From NCBI GenBank assembly GCA_965277355.1, contig CBDICN010000002.1:2275469-2339468 (forward strand): 64,000 nt of DNA, in the 5' to 3' direction. Made by a program: the position numbers and the translations under genes. This stretch comes from RH-AL1 sp965277355. Its GTDB lineage: Bacteria; Pseudomonadota; Alphaproteobacteria; Rhizobiales; Beijerinckiaceae. The notes below the pieces were generated by a model. The model had not been told where the DNA came from. It made no database searches and saw only the letters and a list, made by a program, of their open reading frames with translations. The number at the start of each line of letters is the position of its first letter. Position 1 is the stretch's first letter. Positions 31,119 to 39,886 of the stretch are shown piece by piece.

Positions 31119-31167
31119 CGAGACGCGGACCCCGACCGAACCGGGCGGCGCGGGAGCGGAGATTGCC

Positions 31168-32385
31168 ATGAGACGTGTCGTCGTGACCGGGATGGGGATC
31201 GTGTCCTCGATCGGCAACTCGACGCGGGAGGTCCTCGCCTCGCTGCGGGAGGCGAGATCCGGCATTGCGTGCGCGGAGAAATTCAAGGAGCTTGGCTTCC
31301 GCTCGCAGGTGCAGGGCGCGCCTTCGGCCGATCCGGCGACCGGCGTCGATCGCCGCGCGATGCGTTTCCACGGCGGGGGCACCGCCTGGGCCCATATGGC
31401 GATGGACCAGGCGATCGGCGACGCCAACCTGACGCCGGAGGAGATCTCGCATCCCCGCACCGGGATCCTGATGGGCTCCGGCGGTCCTTCGACGCGCGCG
31501 ATTGTCGAGGCGGCGGATCTCGCCCGCGACAAAGGCCCGAAGCGGGTGGGGCCGTTCGCGGTGCCCAAGGCGATGTCGTCGACCGCCTCGGCGACGCTCG
31601 CCACCTGGTTCAAGATCAAGGGCGCGAACTATTCGATCTCGTCGGCCTGCGCGACCTCCAACCACTGCATCGGCAATGCCTACGAGATGATCCAATGGGG
31701 CAAGCAGGACATCATGTTCGCCGGCGGCTGCGAGGAACTCGACTGGACGCTCGCGGTGCTGTTCGACGCGATGGGCGCGATGTCGTCGCGCTTCAACGAT
31801 AGCCCGGCCGTCGCCTCGCGCGCCTACGACAAGAACCGCGACGGCTTCGTCATCGCCGGGGGCGCCGGCGTGCTGGTGCTGGAGGATTACGAGCACGCCA
31901 AGGCGCGCGGCGCCCGCATCCACGGCGAAATCGCCGGCTACGGCCTCACCTCGGACGGCCACGACATGGTGGCGCCGTCGGGCGAGGGCGCGGAGCGCTG
32001 CATCCGCATGGCGCTCGAGGGCATCAAGGCGCCGATCGATTACATCAACCCGCACGCCACCTCGACGCCGGTCGGCGACGCCAAGGAGATCGAGGCGATC
32101 CGCGCGGTGTTCGGCAGCGGCAAGGCGCCCCCGATCGCCGCCACGAAGTCGCTCACCGGGCACTCGCAAGGCGCGACCGGGGTGCACGAGGCGATCTACA
32201 GCCTGCTGATGATGAACGCCGGCTTCATCTGCGAGAGCGCGCACATCGAGGACCTCGACCCCGAGTTCGCCGACATGGACATCGTCCGCGAGCGGCGCAC
32301 GGCGACGCTCGGCACGGTGCTGTCGAACTCGTTCGGCTTCGGCGGCACCAACGCCACCCTGGTCCTGAAGCACGTCGATGCGTGA
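31168..32385 (+). CDS. fabB: 3-oxoacyl-ACP synthase I
   Basis: 405 residues. Catalytic Cys in S-S-A-C-A-T-S-N, His in N-P-H-A-T-S-T-P-V-G-D and His in K-S-L-T-G-H-S-Q-G-A give the FabB triad; N-P-H-A-T-S is the FabB form against N-A-H-G-T of FabF. It elongates the cis-3 intermediate from FabA. GGAGATTGCC precedes the ATG. Overlaps fabI by eight bases. Confidence 0.96.
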   Translation: MRRVVVTGMGIVSSIGNSTREVLASLREARSGIACAEKFKELGFRSQVQGAPSADPATGVDRRAMRFHGGGTAWAHMAMDQAIGDANLTPEEISHPRTGILMGSGGPSTRAIVEAADLARDKGPKRVGPFAVPKAMSSTASATLATWFKIKGANYSISSACATSNHCIGNAYEMIQWGKQDIMFAGGCEELDWTLAVLFDAMGAMSSRFNDSPAVASRAYDKNRDGFVIAGGAGVLVLEDYEHAKARGARIHGEIAGYGLTSDGHDMVAPSGEGAERCIRMALEGIKAPIDYINPHATSTPVGDAKEIEAIRAVFGSGKAPPIAATKSLTGHSQGATGVHEAIYSLLMMNAGFICESAHIEDLDPEFADMDIVRERRTATLGTVLSNSFGFGGTNATLVLKHVDA

Positions 32386-33241
32386 GCCGGCGGCCGGCAC
32401 GACGGAGCCTCGGGCGAGGCTCCTGATGGACGGCAAGCGCGGCCTCGTGATGGGGGTCGCCAACGACCATTCGATCGCCTACGGTATCGCGCGCACGCTG
32501 CGCGCCCAGGGCGCGAGTATCGCCTTCAGCTACCAGGGCGCGGCGCTCGGCAAGCGCGTCAAGCCGCTGGCGGAGGGGCTCGGATCCTCGCTGATCCTGC
32601 CGTGCGACGTCGAGGATGTCGCCTCGGTGGACGCGATGTTCGCGGCGATCGCCTCGGCATGGGGCGGTCTCGATTTCGTCGTGCACTGCATCGCCTATTC
32701 CGCCAAGGCCGAGCTGAAGGGCCGCTACGCCGACACCAGCCGCGAGAATTTCTCCCGCACGATGCTGATCTCGGCGTTCTCCTTCACGGAGGTCGCGGCG
32801 CGCGCGGCGCCTTTGATGACGGCTGGCGGCAGCATGGTAACGCTGACCTTCGGTGGCGCGATGCGGGTGATGCCGAACTACAACGTGATGGGCGTCGCCA
32901 AGGCGGCGCTGGAGGCGAGCGTGCGCTATCTCGCGGCCGATTTCGGGCGCGACGGCATCAGGGTCAACGCGATCTCCGCCGGGCCGGTGCGCACGCTGGC
33001 CGGCGCCGGCATCGCCGACGCGCGGCCGATGATGAGCTTCCAGAAGGCGCACGCGCCGCTTCGCCGCAGCGTGTCGCTCGACGACGTCGGGGGCGCCGCC
33101 CTCTACCTGCTGTCCGAGCTCGGCGGCGGCGTGACCGGCGAGATCCACTACGTCGATGCCGGCTTCAACATCATCTCGATGCCGCATCCGGACATGCTGA
33201 AGGCCAGCGGCATGGATCTGCGCGACGACGCGGACGGTTAA
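32378..33241 (+). CDS. fabI: Enoyl-ACP reductase I
   Basis: 287 residues. G-V-A-N-D-H-S-I-A-Y-G-I-A (26-38) is the FabI glycine-rich loop; the active site Y-N-V-M-G-V-A-K (Tyr-x6-Lys) is intact, and V-N-A-I-S-A-G-P-V-R-T-L is the substrate loop. The position of the helper tyrosine just before (Tyr146 of E. coli, in S-Y-L-G) is Phe here (L-T-F-G-G). Reduces trans-2-enoyl-ACP with NADH, closing each elongation cycle. Starts inside the fabB end. Confidence 0.95.
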   Translation: MREPAAGTTEPRARLLMDGKRGLVMGVANDHSIAYGIARTLRAQGASIAFSYQGAALGKRVKPLAEGLGSSLILPCDVEDVASVDAMFAAIASAWGGLDFVVHCIAYSAKAELKGRYADTSRENFSRTMLISAFSFTEVAARAAPLMTAGGSMVTLTFGGAMRVMPNYNVMGVAKAALEASVRYLAADFGRDGIRVNAISAGPVRTLAGAGIADARPMMSFQKAHAPLRRSVSLDDVGGAALYLLSELGGGVTGEIHYVDAGFNIISMPHPDMLKASGMDLRDDADG

Positions 33242-33334
33242 GACAGGTCGTTGCCTCGATAGTGGCGGCAAGCTTCCCGTCCCCGCAAGGGGGAGGGGAA
33301 ATACCGCGCCGAGGTCCATACGACCGGGATTCGG

Positions 33335-34123
33335 CTAGAGCTTTTTCAGCCCGAGCGGCTTGCCGCCGTCCTTCGGGTCCTTCTGCCAGACGCCGCCGTC
33401 GTCCTTCTGCAGGCGGGCCTTGTGGCCGGCCCGCGCGGTGAGCACCAGCTCGCCCTTCACGATCTGCCAGGAGGACGGATCGAAGATCACGATGCCCTGG
33501 TCGCGGCATCCGGGTGCCAGTTGCGCACGATCGCCGCCGCCCTTGCCGCGCGTCTTGTCGTCGAGGGTCACCATGCAGCCCGTGTCGTGCTTCTCGCGCA
33601 TCACGGCGTAGCGCCCGGCCAGGTCGCTGGGGTTTTCGCGCGCCTCGCCCGTCGCCGGGCGCTTGCTCACCACCGGAACGATGGCGGCGGCCGGCTTGGG
33701 CTCGCGGGCCTGGAGGCGCGCCGCGGGCGAAGCGGGGCCGATCTGCGCCAGCGCGTATGTCCCCTCGGGCGCCGCCGCCGAGTATCCGTTGTCGAGCGCG
33801 ACGAACGTCAGCACCGCGGTGCCGGACGGGTCCTCCAGCGAGAGATGCATCGGGTCGGGCATGGTCCAGCGGCCGACCCGCTCGACACCAGGCATGGCGT
33901 GGCGGCACGGAGCCGGCATGCCGAGGAAGTAGTCACCCCGGTCGGAGCGCTCCGCCTGCAGGATGATGCGGCAGCTGGCGTGCGACGTCGGCAGGGACAG
34001 GTTCCAAACCCCGGCCACATCCGCCGGCTCGCGCGCCGCGGCAGGAGCACAGCCGAGAAGGATGGCGCCGAGACACGCGGCGAGGCGATACCGCGGCGTC
34101 CAAGGGAGATGACTGACGGGCAT
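33335..34123 (-). CDS. Exported AprI/Inh-type protease-inhibitor-like protein, two domains
   Basis: 262 residues with signal peptide 1-30 (L-G-A-I-L-L-G-C-A-P-A-A-A-R). Two beta-barrel Inh-like modules: V-A-G-V-W-N-L-S-L with C-R-I-I-L-Q and a C-x-x-A loop (about 36-115), and L-A-G-R-Y-A-V-M-R with C-M-V-T-L-D-D, L-A-P-G-C and W-Q-I-V-K-G-E-L-V-L (about 168-255), joined by an Ala/Pro/Lys-rich linker. Single-domain family members inhibit serralysin-type metalloproteases in the periplasm; here the target is unknown. GGAG upstream of the ATG. Confidence 0.75.
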   Translation of the reverse strand: MPVSHLPWTPRYRLAACLGAILLGCAPAAAREPADVAGVWNLSLPTSHASCRIILQAERSDRGDYFLGMPAPCRHAMPGVERVGRWTMPDPMHLSLEDPSGTAVLTFVALDNGYSAAAPEGTYALAQIGPASPAARLQAREPKPAAAIVPVVSKRPATGEARENPSDLAGRYAVMREKHDTGCMVTLDDKTRGKGGGDRAQLAPGCRDQGIVIFDPSSWQIVKGELVLTARAGHKARLQKDDGGVWQKDPKDGGKPLGLKKL

Positions 34124-34269
34124 CGAGGGCTCCAGCCGCTTGGCTCACATGAGCAGTAGGCGTTAAGCCGAGCCCGCGTTTCAAGCAACACCGCCCGCCG
34201 GGGGATATCCGGGGATAGCTGCGCGCTCCCGTCGCATCTCCTGCGCTCGGCGTCGCCGAACCGCGCCGC

Positions 34270-34734
34270 TCAAGCGGCGTGGGACTCGGGCTCTTCCGCG
34301 AGGATGGCGTAGAGCATCCCGGCGTCGCGGGTGGAGCGCAGCTTGGCGGTTTTGCTCGGCGACCGCAGCATCCGCGCCGCGCGGGCAAGGGCCTTGAGAT
34401 GATCGGCACCGGCGTTCTCCGGCGCCAGCAGCAGCAGGATCAGGTCGATCGGCTCCCCGTCGAGCGATTCGAAGTCGATCGGCTTCTCGACCCGCGCGAA
34501 GACGCCGAAGATCCGATCGATCCGCGCGAGCTTGCTGTGCGGTATGGCGATGCCGTTGCCGATCCCGGTCGAGCCCAACCGTTCGCGTTGCGAGAGCGCC
34601 TCGAAGATCTCGCGCGGCGTCAGGCTGCACTGCTGGGCCGCGCGCTCGCTGAGTTCCTGCAGCGCCTGCTTCTTGCTCGCAACCTTGAGCGACGGCAAGA
34701 TCGCGTCGCGGCTGATCAGGTCTGACAGAGGCAT
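34270..34734 (-). CDS. ptsN: PTS IIA-like nitrogen regulatory protein
   Basis: 154 residues. Active His65 in A-I-P-H-S-K-L, preceded by G-S-T-G-I-G-N-G-I (E-R-L-G-S-T-G-I-G motif), and the EIIA fold L-L-L-L-A-P core. EIIA-Ntr takes phosphate from the PtsP/NPr chain and regulates potassium, nitrogen and carbon functions. The M-P-L-S-D-L-I start is the family one. Lies 189 bases after hpf. Confidence 0.95.
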   Translation of the reverse strand: MPLSDLISRDAILPSLKVASKKQALQELSERAAQQCSLTPREIFEALSQRERLGSTGIGNGIAIPHSKLARIDRIFGVFARVEKPIDFESLDGEPIDLILLLLAPENAGADHLKALARAARMLRSPSKTAKLRSTRDAGMLYAILAEEPESHAA

Positions 34735-34923
34735 CGATCCGATATCCGTGCGGCGTCGGCCCGGCCCTCGCCTCGATGCTCGGTCGTGAGAACGGGCGTC
34801 GCGGCGACCGCGCCGCACCGAACGACCAAGCACACGGACCAAGCACACGTTGGGCAGCCGGCCGACGCACCTCATTCGTCCAACATAGGAATGCGGGTCA
34901 ACCCGGCATCCTTCGTCTTTCGT

Positions 34924-35547
34924 TCAGGCCGAGCGACCGTTTACGGCATCCAGCGGATCGATCCAACCGATGTTGCCGTCGGCGCGGCGATAAACGACGT
35001 TGATCCTGCGGTTTTCCGCATAACGGAAGACCACCACGGGGCAGGCGGCCTCGTCGAGAGCCCGAACGGCCGCCGCCACCGTCATCTCCTTGAAGCCGAT
35101 TCCGTGCTCGGCGACGATCGCGGGGAAGGTCGCCTGCTCGCCGGGCGCGCCGGGGGCCGGCTCGACTTGCTCCTCGTCGGCGCCGGCAAAATCCCCGCCG
35201 GCATCGGCAAGATCCGCGCCGGTCAGGGCCGCGCCGGCGGCCGGGGAATCGCAGTGGCGATCGACCTGGCGTTTGCGATGGTCGCGGAGGCGGCGCTCGA
35301 TGCGGTCGGCAGCCTTGTCGAAGCTCGCGTAAGGCTCGTGCGCGATCGCCTCCACCTGCAGCGTGATGCCGGCCTTGAGGAACAAGGTGCAATCGGCCCG
35401 GTAACCCGAACCTTCGGGCTCGATCGTGACATGGCCTGTCGGCGAGCCTGCTTTGTACTTGGCGACGACCGCATCGATGCGGCCGTGGACGTGGGTGCGG
35501 AGGGCTTCGCCGATCGCGAGGTTTTTACCCGAAACGCGCAGACTCAT
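34924..35547 (-). CDS. hpf: Ribosome hibernation promoting factor, long form
   Basis: 207 residues. N-terminal HPF/YfiA domain (M-S-L-R-V-S-G-K-N-L-A-I-G to about 100) and C-terminal dimerisation domain (E-M-T-V-A-A-A-V to V-V-Y-R-R-A-D-G-N-I-G-W-I-D-P), joined by an acidic Ala/Gly linker. The long form pairs 70S ribosomes into 100S dimers. GACGGAGACG upstream of the ATG. rpoN, the usual upstream neighbour, is missing here. Confidence 0.95.
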   Translation of the reverse strand: MSLRVSGKNLAIGEALRTHVHGRIDAVVAKYKAGSPTGHVTIEPEGSGYRADCTLFLKAGITLQVEAIAHEPYASFDKAADRIERRLRDHRKRQVDRHCDSPAAGAALTGADLADAGGDFAGADEEQVEPAPGAPGEQATFPAIVAEHGIGFKEMTVAAAVRALDEAACPVVVFRYAENRRINVVYRRADGNIGWIDPLDAVNGRSA

Positions 35548-35734
35548 GACCGTCTCCGTCTGTTCGCTGCAATGGCGCACAGCGCTCCGTTGCGCGGTCG
35601 ATCAGGGTACGGAGGTCGGTCGCCGTTCGTCAATGCCGATGCGCGGCGATGCGCGGCCGATGGGCGGGGCGATCGCGGGGGATGGCGAGAGGCGAACCCG
35701 TAGCGACTCACCGGGGCAGCCGTTACCATGGGCC

Positions 35735-36496
35735 ATGCCTGCAAGCGGCTCCAAGACGGCGCTACGCGGGGTCGACGTCAGCTTCTTCGACGTCGACCAC
35801 GCCGGCGTGACTCACAGGGTGCAGATCAAGCGCGTCGCCACGGCGCGCCGCTTCACGCTCAGGGTTCGCGCGGCGACCGGCGACGCCGTGCTGACGATCC
35901 CGCCGCGGGGATCGCTCGTGCGGGCCAAGGTCTTCGTCGAACGTCACGCCGGCTGGATCAGCGCCCGCCTGGCCCGGCTCCCGGCGCCGACCCCGTTCGG
36001 ACCCGGCATGGCGGTGCCGTTTCACGGCGTGTCCCACGAGATCGTCCACCGCCCCGGGGCACGCGGCACCGTCTGGATCGAGGCGGCCGATGGCGACGGC
36101 GGGCCGCCGCGGCTGTGCGTCAGCGGCGAGGCACCCTTCGTGGCGCGCCGGGTGCAGGATTTCCTGATCCGGCACGCCAGGGCCGAGATCGTCGCCGCCG
36201 TCACCCGCCATACGGCGGCGCTCGGCGTGGCGGCCCGCCGCATCACGCTGCGCGACACCACCAGTCGCTGGGGCTCGTGCTCGTCGCGGGGCACGCTCAA
36301 TTTCTCCTGGCGGGTGGTCATGGCGCCGCCGCACGTGCTCGACTACCTCGCCGCCCACGAGGTCGCCCATCTCGTCCATATGAACCATTCCGCCGCCTTC
36401 TGGGCGACGACAGCCAAGCTCGTGCCCGACTACAGGAGCGCCGAGGCCTGGCTCAAGGTTCATGGGATAAGCCTCATGCGCTACGGTGGCGCGTGA
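35735..36496 (+). CDS. YgjP-like metal-dependent hydrolase (M48/SprT-like)
   Basis: 253 residues. The zinc motif A-A-H-E-V-A-H-L-V-H-M-N-H-S (near 207-220) and W-G-S-C-S (near 177-181) are the DUF45/YgjP signatures; it follows R-x-T-S-R-W-G. A third metal ligand would be the later His. Members may be zinc peptidases, but E. coli YgjP has also been linked to UTP turnover. AGCCGTTACC lies upstream of the ATG at 35735. Divergent from hpf. Confidence 0.85.
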   Translation: MPASGSKTALRGVDVSFFDVDHAGVTHRVQIKRVATARRFTLRVRAATGDAVLTIPPRGSLVRAKVFVERHAGWISARLARLPAPTPFGPGMAVPFHGVSHEIVHRPGARGTVWIEAADGDGGPPRLCVSGEAPFVARRVQDFLIRHARAEIVAAVTRHTAALGVAARRITLRDTTSRWGSCSSRGTLNFSWRVVMAPPHVLDYLAAHEVAHLVHMNHSAAFWATTAKLVPDYRSAEAWLKVHGISLMRYGGA

Positions 36497-36526
36497 ATCC
36501 TCCCGCAAGCGGGAGAAGGGATGGGC

Positions 36527-37258
36527 CTACACTCGCACCGCCGTGAGGTAGCAGCCGCGCCGGCCTTCGGCGAAGGCCTTGGTCTCGTAGCGCGTGCGCA
36601 CCCAATGCGGCCAGGGGCTCCGCCAGTCGGCTGCCCGCTCCGCCGTCCAGACGAAGTCGGGCGAGCGCAGCAGCCTGGTCAGCACCCAGCCGCAATAATC
36701 GTCGATGTCGCTGGCAAAGCGCAACTCTGCGCCCGGCCGCATCGCGCGGGCGAGGCGCGACAGCATCTCGTCCGACAGGAAGCGGCGCTTGCGCTGCCGG
36801 CGTTTGGGCCAGGGGTCGGGATAGAAGATGAAGACCCGGCCGAGGCTCGCATCCGGCAGGCGATCGATCAGCTCGCCGGCGTCGCCGCGATGGAGGCGGA
36901 TGTTGTCGAGGTCGGCGCCGGCGAGGTCGGCCAGCGCGCGGGCCATGCCGTTGAGGAACGGCTCGCAGCCGATGAAGCCGATCTCGGGATGGCGCGCTGC
37001 CGATGCCAGCAGGTGCTCGCCGGCGCCGAAGCCGACCTCGAGCCATGCGTCCCGCGGCGCGATGGGGAAGAGGGTCGCGGGCTCGACCGGCGCCGACACG
37101 TCGATGGCGAGACGCGGCAGCAGGGTGCGCACCAGTTCGCGCTGATACTGGGCAAGCGGCTTGCCGCTGCGGCGGCCGTGGAGCGCGGCGTGTTCCCTTC
37201 TCCCGCGAGCGGGAGACGATGGCCCCGCGAAGCGGGGTCGGATGAGGGGACTCTCCAC
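36527..37258 (-). CDS. trmB: tRNA (guanine-N7)-methyltransferase
   Basis: 243 residues read from a GTG at 37256-37258 with GAGGA upstream; a TTG six codons earlier also fits. The family core starts at L-H-G-R-R-S-G-K-P-L and contains E-V-G-F-G-A-G-E-H (SAM site), G-C-E-P-F-L-N-G, and F-I-F-Y-P-D-P-W-P-K-R-R (about 148-159). It makes m7G46 in tRNA. The first ~25 residues translate a REP palindrome, so the true start may be an unusual codon nearer H-G-R-R. Confidence 0.9.
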   Translation of the reverse strand: MESPLIRPRFAGPSSPARGRREHAALHGRRSGKPLAQYQRELVRTLLPRLAIDVSAPVEPATLFPIAPRDAWLEVGFGAGEHLLASAARHPEIGFIGCEPFLNGMARALADLAGADLDNIRLHRGDAGELIDRLPDASLGRVFIFYPDPWPKRRQRKRRFLSDEMLSRLARAMRPGAELRFASDIDDYCGWVLTRLLRSPDFVWTAERAADWRSPWPHWVRTRYETKAFAEGRRGCYLTAVRV

Positions 37259-37380
37259 CTCGGCGTCCTCGACCAAGCGGCACGATCCCTCATCCGACCC
37301 GACTTCGCAGCCAAGCGTACGCAGGCTGCGTAAACTTGCCTGCTCGAGCCACCTTCTCCCGCGAGCGGGAGAAGGATTGT
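37193..37380. repeat. Paired REP-like palindromes overlapping the trmB start
   Basis: Left unit CCTTCTCCCGCGAGCGGGAG with GGGGTCGGATGAGGG; right unit CCCTCATCCGACCC with CCTTCTCCCGCGAGCGGGAG. Same family as 25579-25740. Between them is about 45 bases of other sequence plus the trmB 5' codons. Confidence 0.88.
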
Positions 37381-37488
37381 TGCGCGCTACGGCATCGGAC
37401 GCTGGTTCGGAGTCGCTTTGCGACGCTTACGGGCCTGTCCTCGCTACGCTTTCCTGATCGGAGCAAGTCCGCAACAGCGGACGTTGCG

Positions 37489-38688
37489 CTAGGCCGAGAC
37501 GGCGTCCTTCAGCTTGTCGACGAGATCGGTCTTCTCCCAGGAGAAGCCGCCGTCGGCGTCCGGCGTGCGGCCGAAGTGCCCGTAGGAGGCGGTGCGCGCA
37601 TAGATCGGCCGGTTCAGTTTCAGATGCTCGCGGATGCCGCGCGGCGACAGCCGCATGATCTGGCCGAGCACCGCCTCGAGCTTCTCCTCCGGCACCTTGC
37701 CGGTGCCGTGGGTGTCGACGTAGATCGAGAGCGGCTCGGCGACGCCGATGGCGTAGGACAGCTGGATGGTGCAGCGCTCGGCGAGACCGGCGGCGACCAC
37801 GTTCTTGGCGAGGTAGCGCGCCACATAGGCGGCGGACCGGTCGACCTTGGTCGGGTCCTTGCCGGAGAAGGCGCCGCCGCCGTGCGGGGCCGCGCCGCCG
37901 TAGGTGTCGACGATGATCTTGCGGCCGGTCAGGCCGCAGTCGCCGTCGGGGCCGCCGATCACGAACTTGCCGGTCGGGTTGACGTGCCAGACCGTCTCTT
38001 CGGTGACCCAGCCCTGCGGCAGCGACTTCAGGATGAACGGCTCGACGATGCGGCGGATGTCGGACGACGACAGGCTCTCGTCGACATGCTGGGTCGACAG
38101 CACGATCTGGGTCACGCCGACCGGCTTGCCGTCGACGTACTGGACGGTGACCTGGCTCTTGGCGTCGGGGCCGAGCTTGGCGGCCTCGCCGTCCTTGCTC
38201 TTGCGTGCGCGGGCGAGGTCCTCGAGGATCTTGTGCGAGTAGTAGATCGGCGCCGGCATCAGCTCCGGCGTCTCCCGGCAGGCGTAGCCGAACATGATGC
38301 CCTGGTCGCCGGCGCCCTCGTCCTTGTTGCCGCCGGAATCGACGCCTTGCGCGATGTCGGCCGACTGCGCATGCAACAGGATCTCGACCTTGGCGTGATC
38401 CCAGTGGAACCCGTCCTGCTCGTAGCCGATGTCCTTGATCGCCGCCCGCGCCACCGCCTCGATCGCCTGCGGATCGATGGTGGGGCCGCGAACCTCGCCG
38501 GCGATGACGACGCGGTTGGTGGTGGCGAGCGTCTCGCAGGCGACGCGGATGGTGTAGGGATCGATCCCCGCCTTGGCGCCCTCGCGGAAGAACAGGTCGA
38601 CGACCTCGTCGGAGATCCGGTCGCAGAGCTTGTCGGGATGCCCCTCGGCGACGGACTCGCTGGTGAACAGAAAATTCGAACGTGCCAA
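37489..38688 (-). CDS. metK: S-adenosylmethionine synthetase
   Basis: 399 residues. F-T-S-E-S-V-A-E-G-H-P-D-K (8-20), the ATP loop G-G-G-A-F-S-G-K-D-P-T-K-V-D and A-G-D-Q-G-I-M-F-G-Y identify MetK. Read from a TTG at 38686-38688 with a perfect GGAGG five bases upstream, giving the expected N-terminus A-R-S-N-F-L-F. It makes SAM from methionine and ATP. No SAM riboswitch recognised in the 172-base leader. Upstream of trmB, the usual pairing. Confidence 0.96.
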   Translation of the reverse strand: MARSNFLFTSESVAEGHPDKLCDRISDEVVDLFFREGAKAGIDPYTIRVACETLATTNRVVIAGEVRGPTIDPQAIEAVARAAIKDIGYEQDGFHWDHAKVEILLHAQSADIAQGVDSGGNKDEGAGDQGIMFGYACRETPELMPAPIYYSHKILEDLARARKSKDGEAAKLGPDAKSQVTVQYVDGKPVGVTQIVLSTQHVDESLSSSDIRRIVEPFILKSLPQGWVTEETVWHVNPTGKFVIGGPDGDCGLTGRKIIVDTYGGAAPHGGGAFSGKDPTKVDRSAAYVARYLAKNVVAAGLAERCTIQLSYAIGVAEPLSIYVDTHGTGKVPEEKLEAVLGQIMRLSPRGIREHLKLNRPIYARTASYGHFGRTPDADGGFSWEKTDLVDKLKDAVSA

Positions 38689-38860
38689 GAAGGCCTCCAG
38701 ATCGCCGATTGTCGACCGCAGCCTTAAAAGCCGGCCTGTCACAAAGCAAGCGCTTGGCTGGGCGGGTCCCTCGATGCCCGGCGGCGCGAGATCGCAACGT
38801 CTTAAAGCCCCACGGAGCCCCTGTCGCAACGCCGTTCGGCTCTTCTCGGACAGCGGCGTG

Positions 38861-39751
38861 TCAGGCCGCGGCCAACCGCAGGGAGGCGACGTCACGCCGG
38901 GGGGGCGTCCCGAACATGCGGGAATAGTCGCGGCTGAACTGCGAGGGGCTTTCGTATCCGACCTGGAACGCCGCCGTCCCGACGTTGATCGGGTCCGAGA
39001 CCATCAGTCGACGGGCTTCCAGCAACCGGAGTTGCTTCTGGTACTGCAGCGGCGTCATCGAGGTCAGGGCCTTGAACTGGCGGTGAAACGCCGACGGGCT
39101 AAGGCGAGCGACGGCCGCCAGTTCATCGATGCGCACGGCTTCCGCGAAACGATCCCGCAAGGCGTGGATCGCGCTGATGACATGGTGCGCGTGGCTGTTG
39201 GCCAGCGTCATCCTGGCGACCTCGCCGCCGTGGGGACCGGTTAGAAGCCAGTAGCAGATCTCGCGCATGATGGCGGGATAAAGCGTCGGGATCGCCCTCG
39301 GCGTGTCGAGCAGGCGCACCATCCGGAGCGCGCAATCCGCCAACGGGCCATCGAAGTCGGTCACGAAGACGCCGTGCCCGAGATCGCCGCTGGCGACCGG
39401 GGGCGTCTCGAGTTGCTCCATGACCGTGCGCATCAACGCCAGGTCGAACTCGACGACGATGCCCAGAAAGGGCTTGTCGGGGCTGGCTTCCGTCACCCTG
39501 CCGAGGGCCGGCATCCCGACGCTGACCACCAGCGCTTGCCCTGCGCGGTATTCGAACCGCTGGTCACCGAACATCGTCCATTTAGCGCCCTGGACGGTGA
39601 TGCAGAGCGCGGGCTTGAAGATCAGGTGGTTCGGTCGCTTCTCGTGGTCCGAGCGCAGGATGGCAAGGCCGTCGATCGCCGTCGCGAAGGGGGGTTTTCC
39701 CCCCTGCGTGCTCGTATAGCGGTCAACGGCTTCAACGAGCGGATCCGACAT
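38861..39751 (-). CDS. AraC family transcriptional regulator
   Basis: 296 residues from the ATG at 39749-39751 (GTG at 39757 is the alternative). N-terminal AraC-N sensing domain (about 20-180) and two HTH motifs at the end: R-I-D-E-L-A-A-V-A-R-L-S-P-S-A-F-H-R and the P-x-x-Y-Q-K-Q-L-R-L-L-E-A-R-R-L region with G-Y-E-S-P-S-Q-F-S-R. Divergent from an SDR 135 bases away, its likely target. This type often responds to aldehydes or aromatic compounds. Confidence 0.92.
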   Translation of the reverse strand: MSDPLVEAVDRYTSTQGGKPPFATAIDGLAILRSDHEKRPNHLIFKPALCITVQGAKWTMFGDQRFEYRAGQALVVSVGMPALGRVTEASPDKPFLGIVVEFDLALMRTVMEQLETPPVASGDLGHGVFVTDFDGPLADCALRMVRLLDTPRAIPTLYPAIMREICYWLLTGPHGGEVARMTLANSHAHHVISAIHALRDRFAEAVRIDELAAVARLSPSAFHRQFKALTSMTPLQYQKQLRLLEARRLMVSDPINVGTAAFQVGYESPSQFSRDYSRMFGTPPRRDVASLRLAAA

Positions 39752-39886
39752 AGCCACGCTCTCTGAATGCTCGCTTCGATACAGGGTTCAAAGCAGGAAT
39801 AGGCAAGAATGCGAAGAGTTCCGGCATTCACCCCGGGCGCTGGTGTGGGCATATTTCGCTCCGAAGAAAAATTGCTGGAGCATAAG

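Noticed and set aside
38689..38860. SAM riboswitch upstream of metK
   Set aside because: No SAM-II or SAM/SAH-type motif could be recognised in the leader; small hairpins only.
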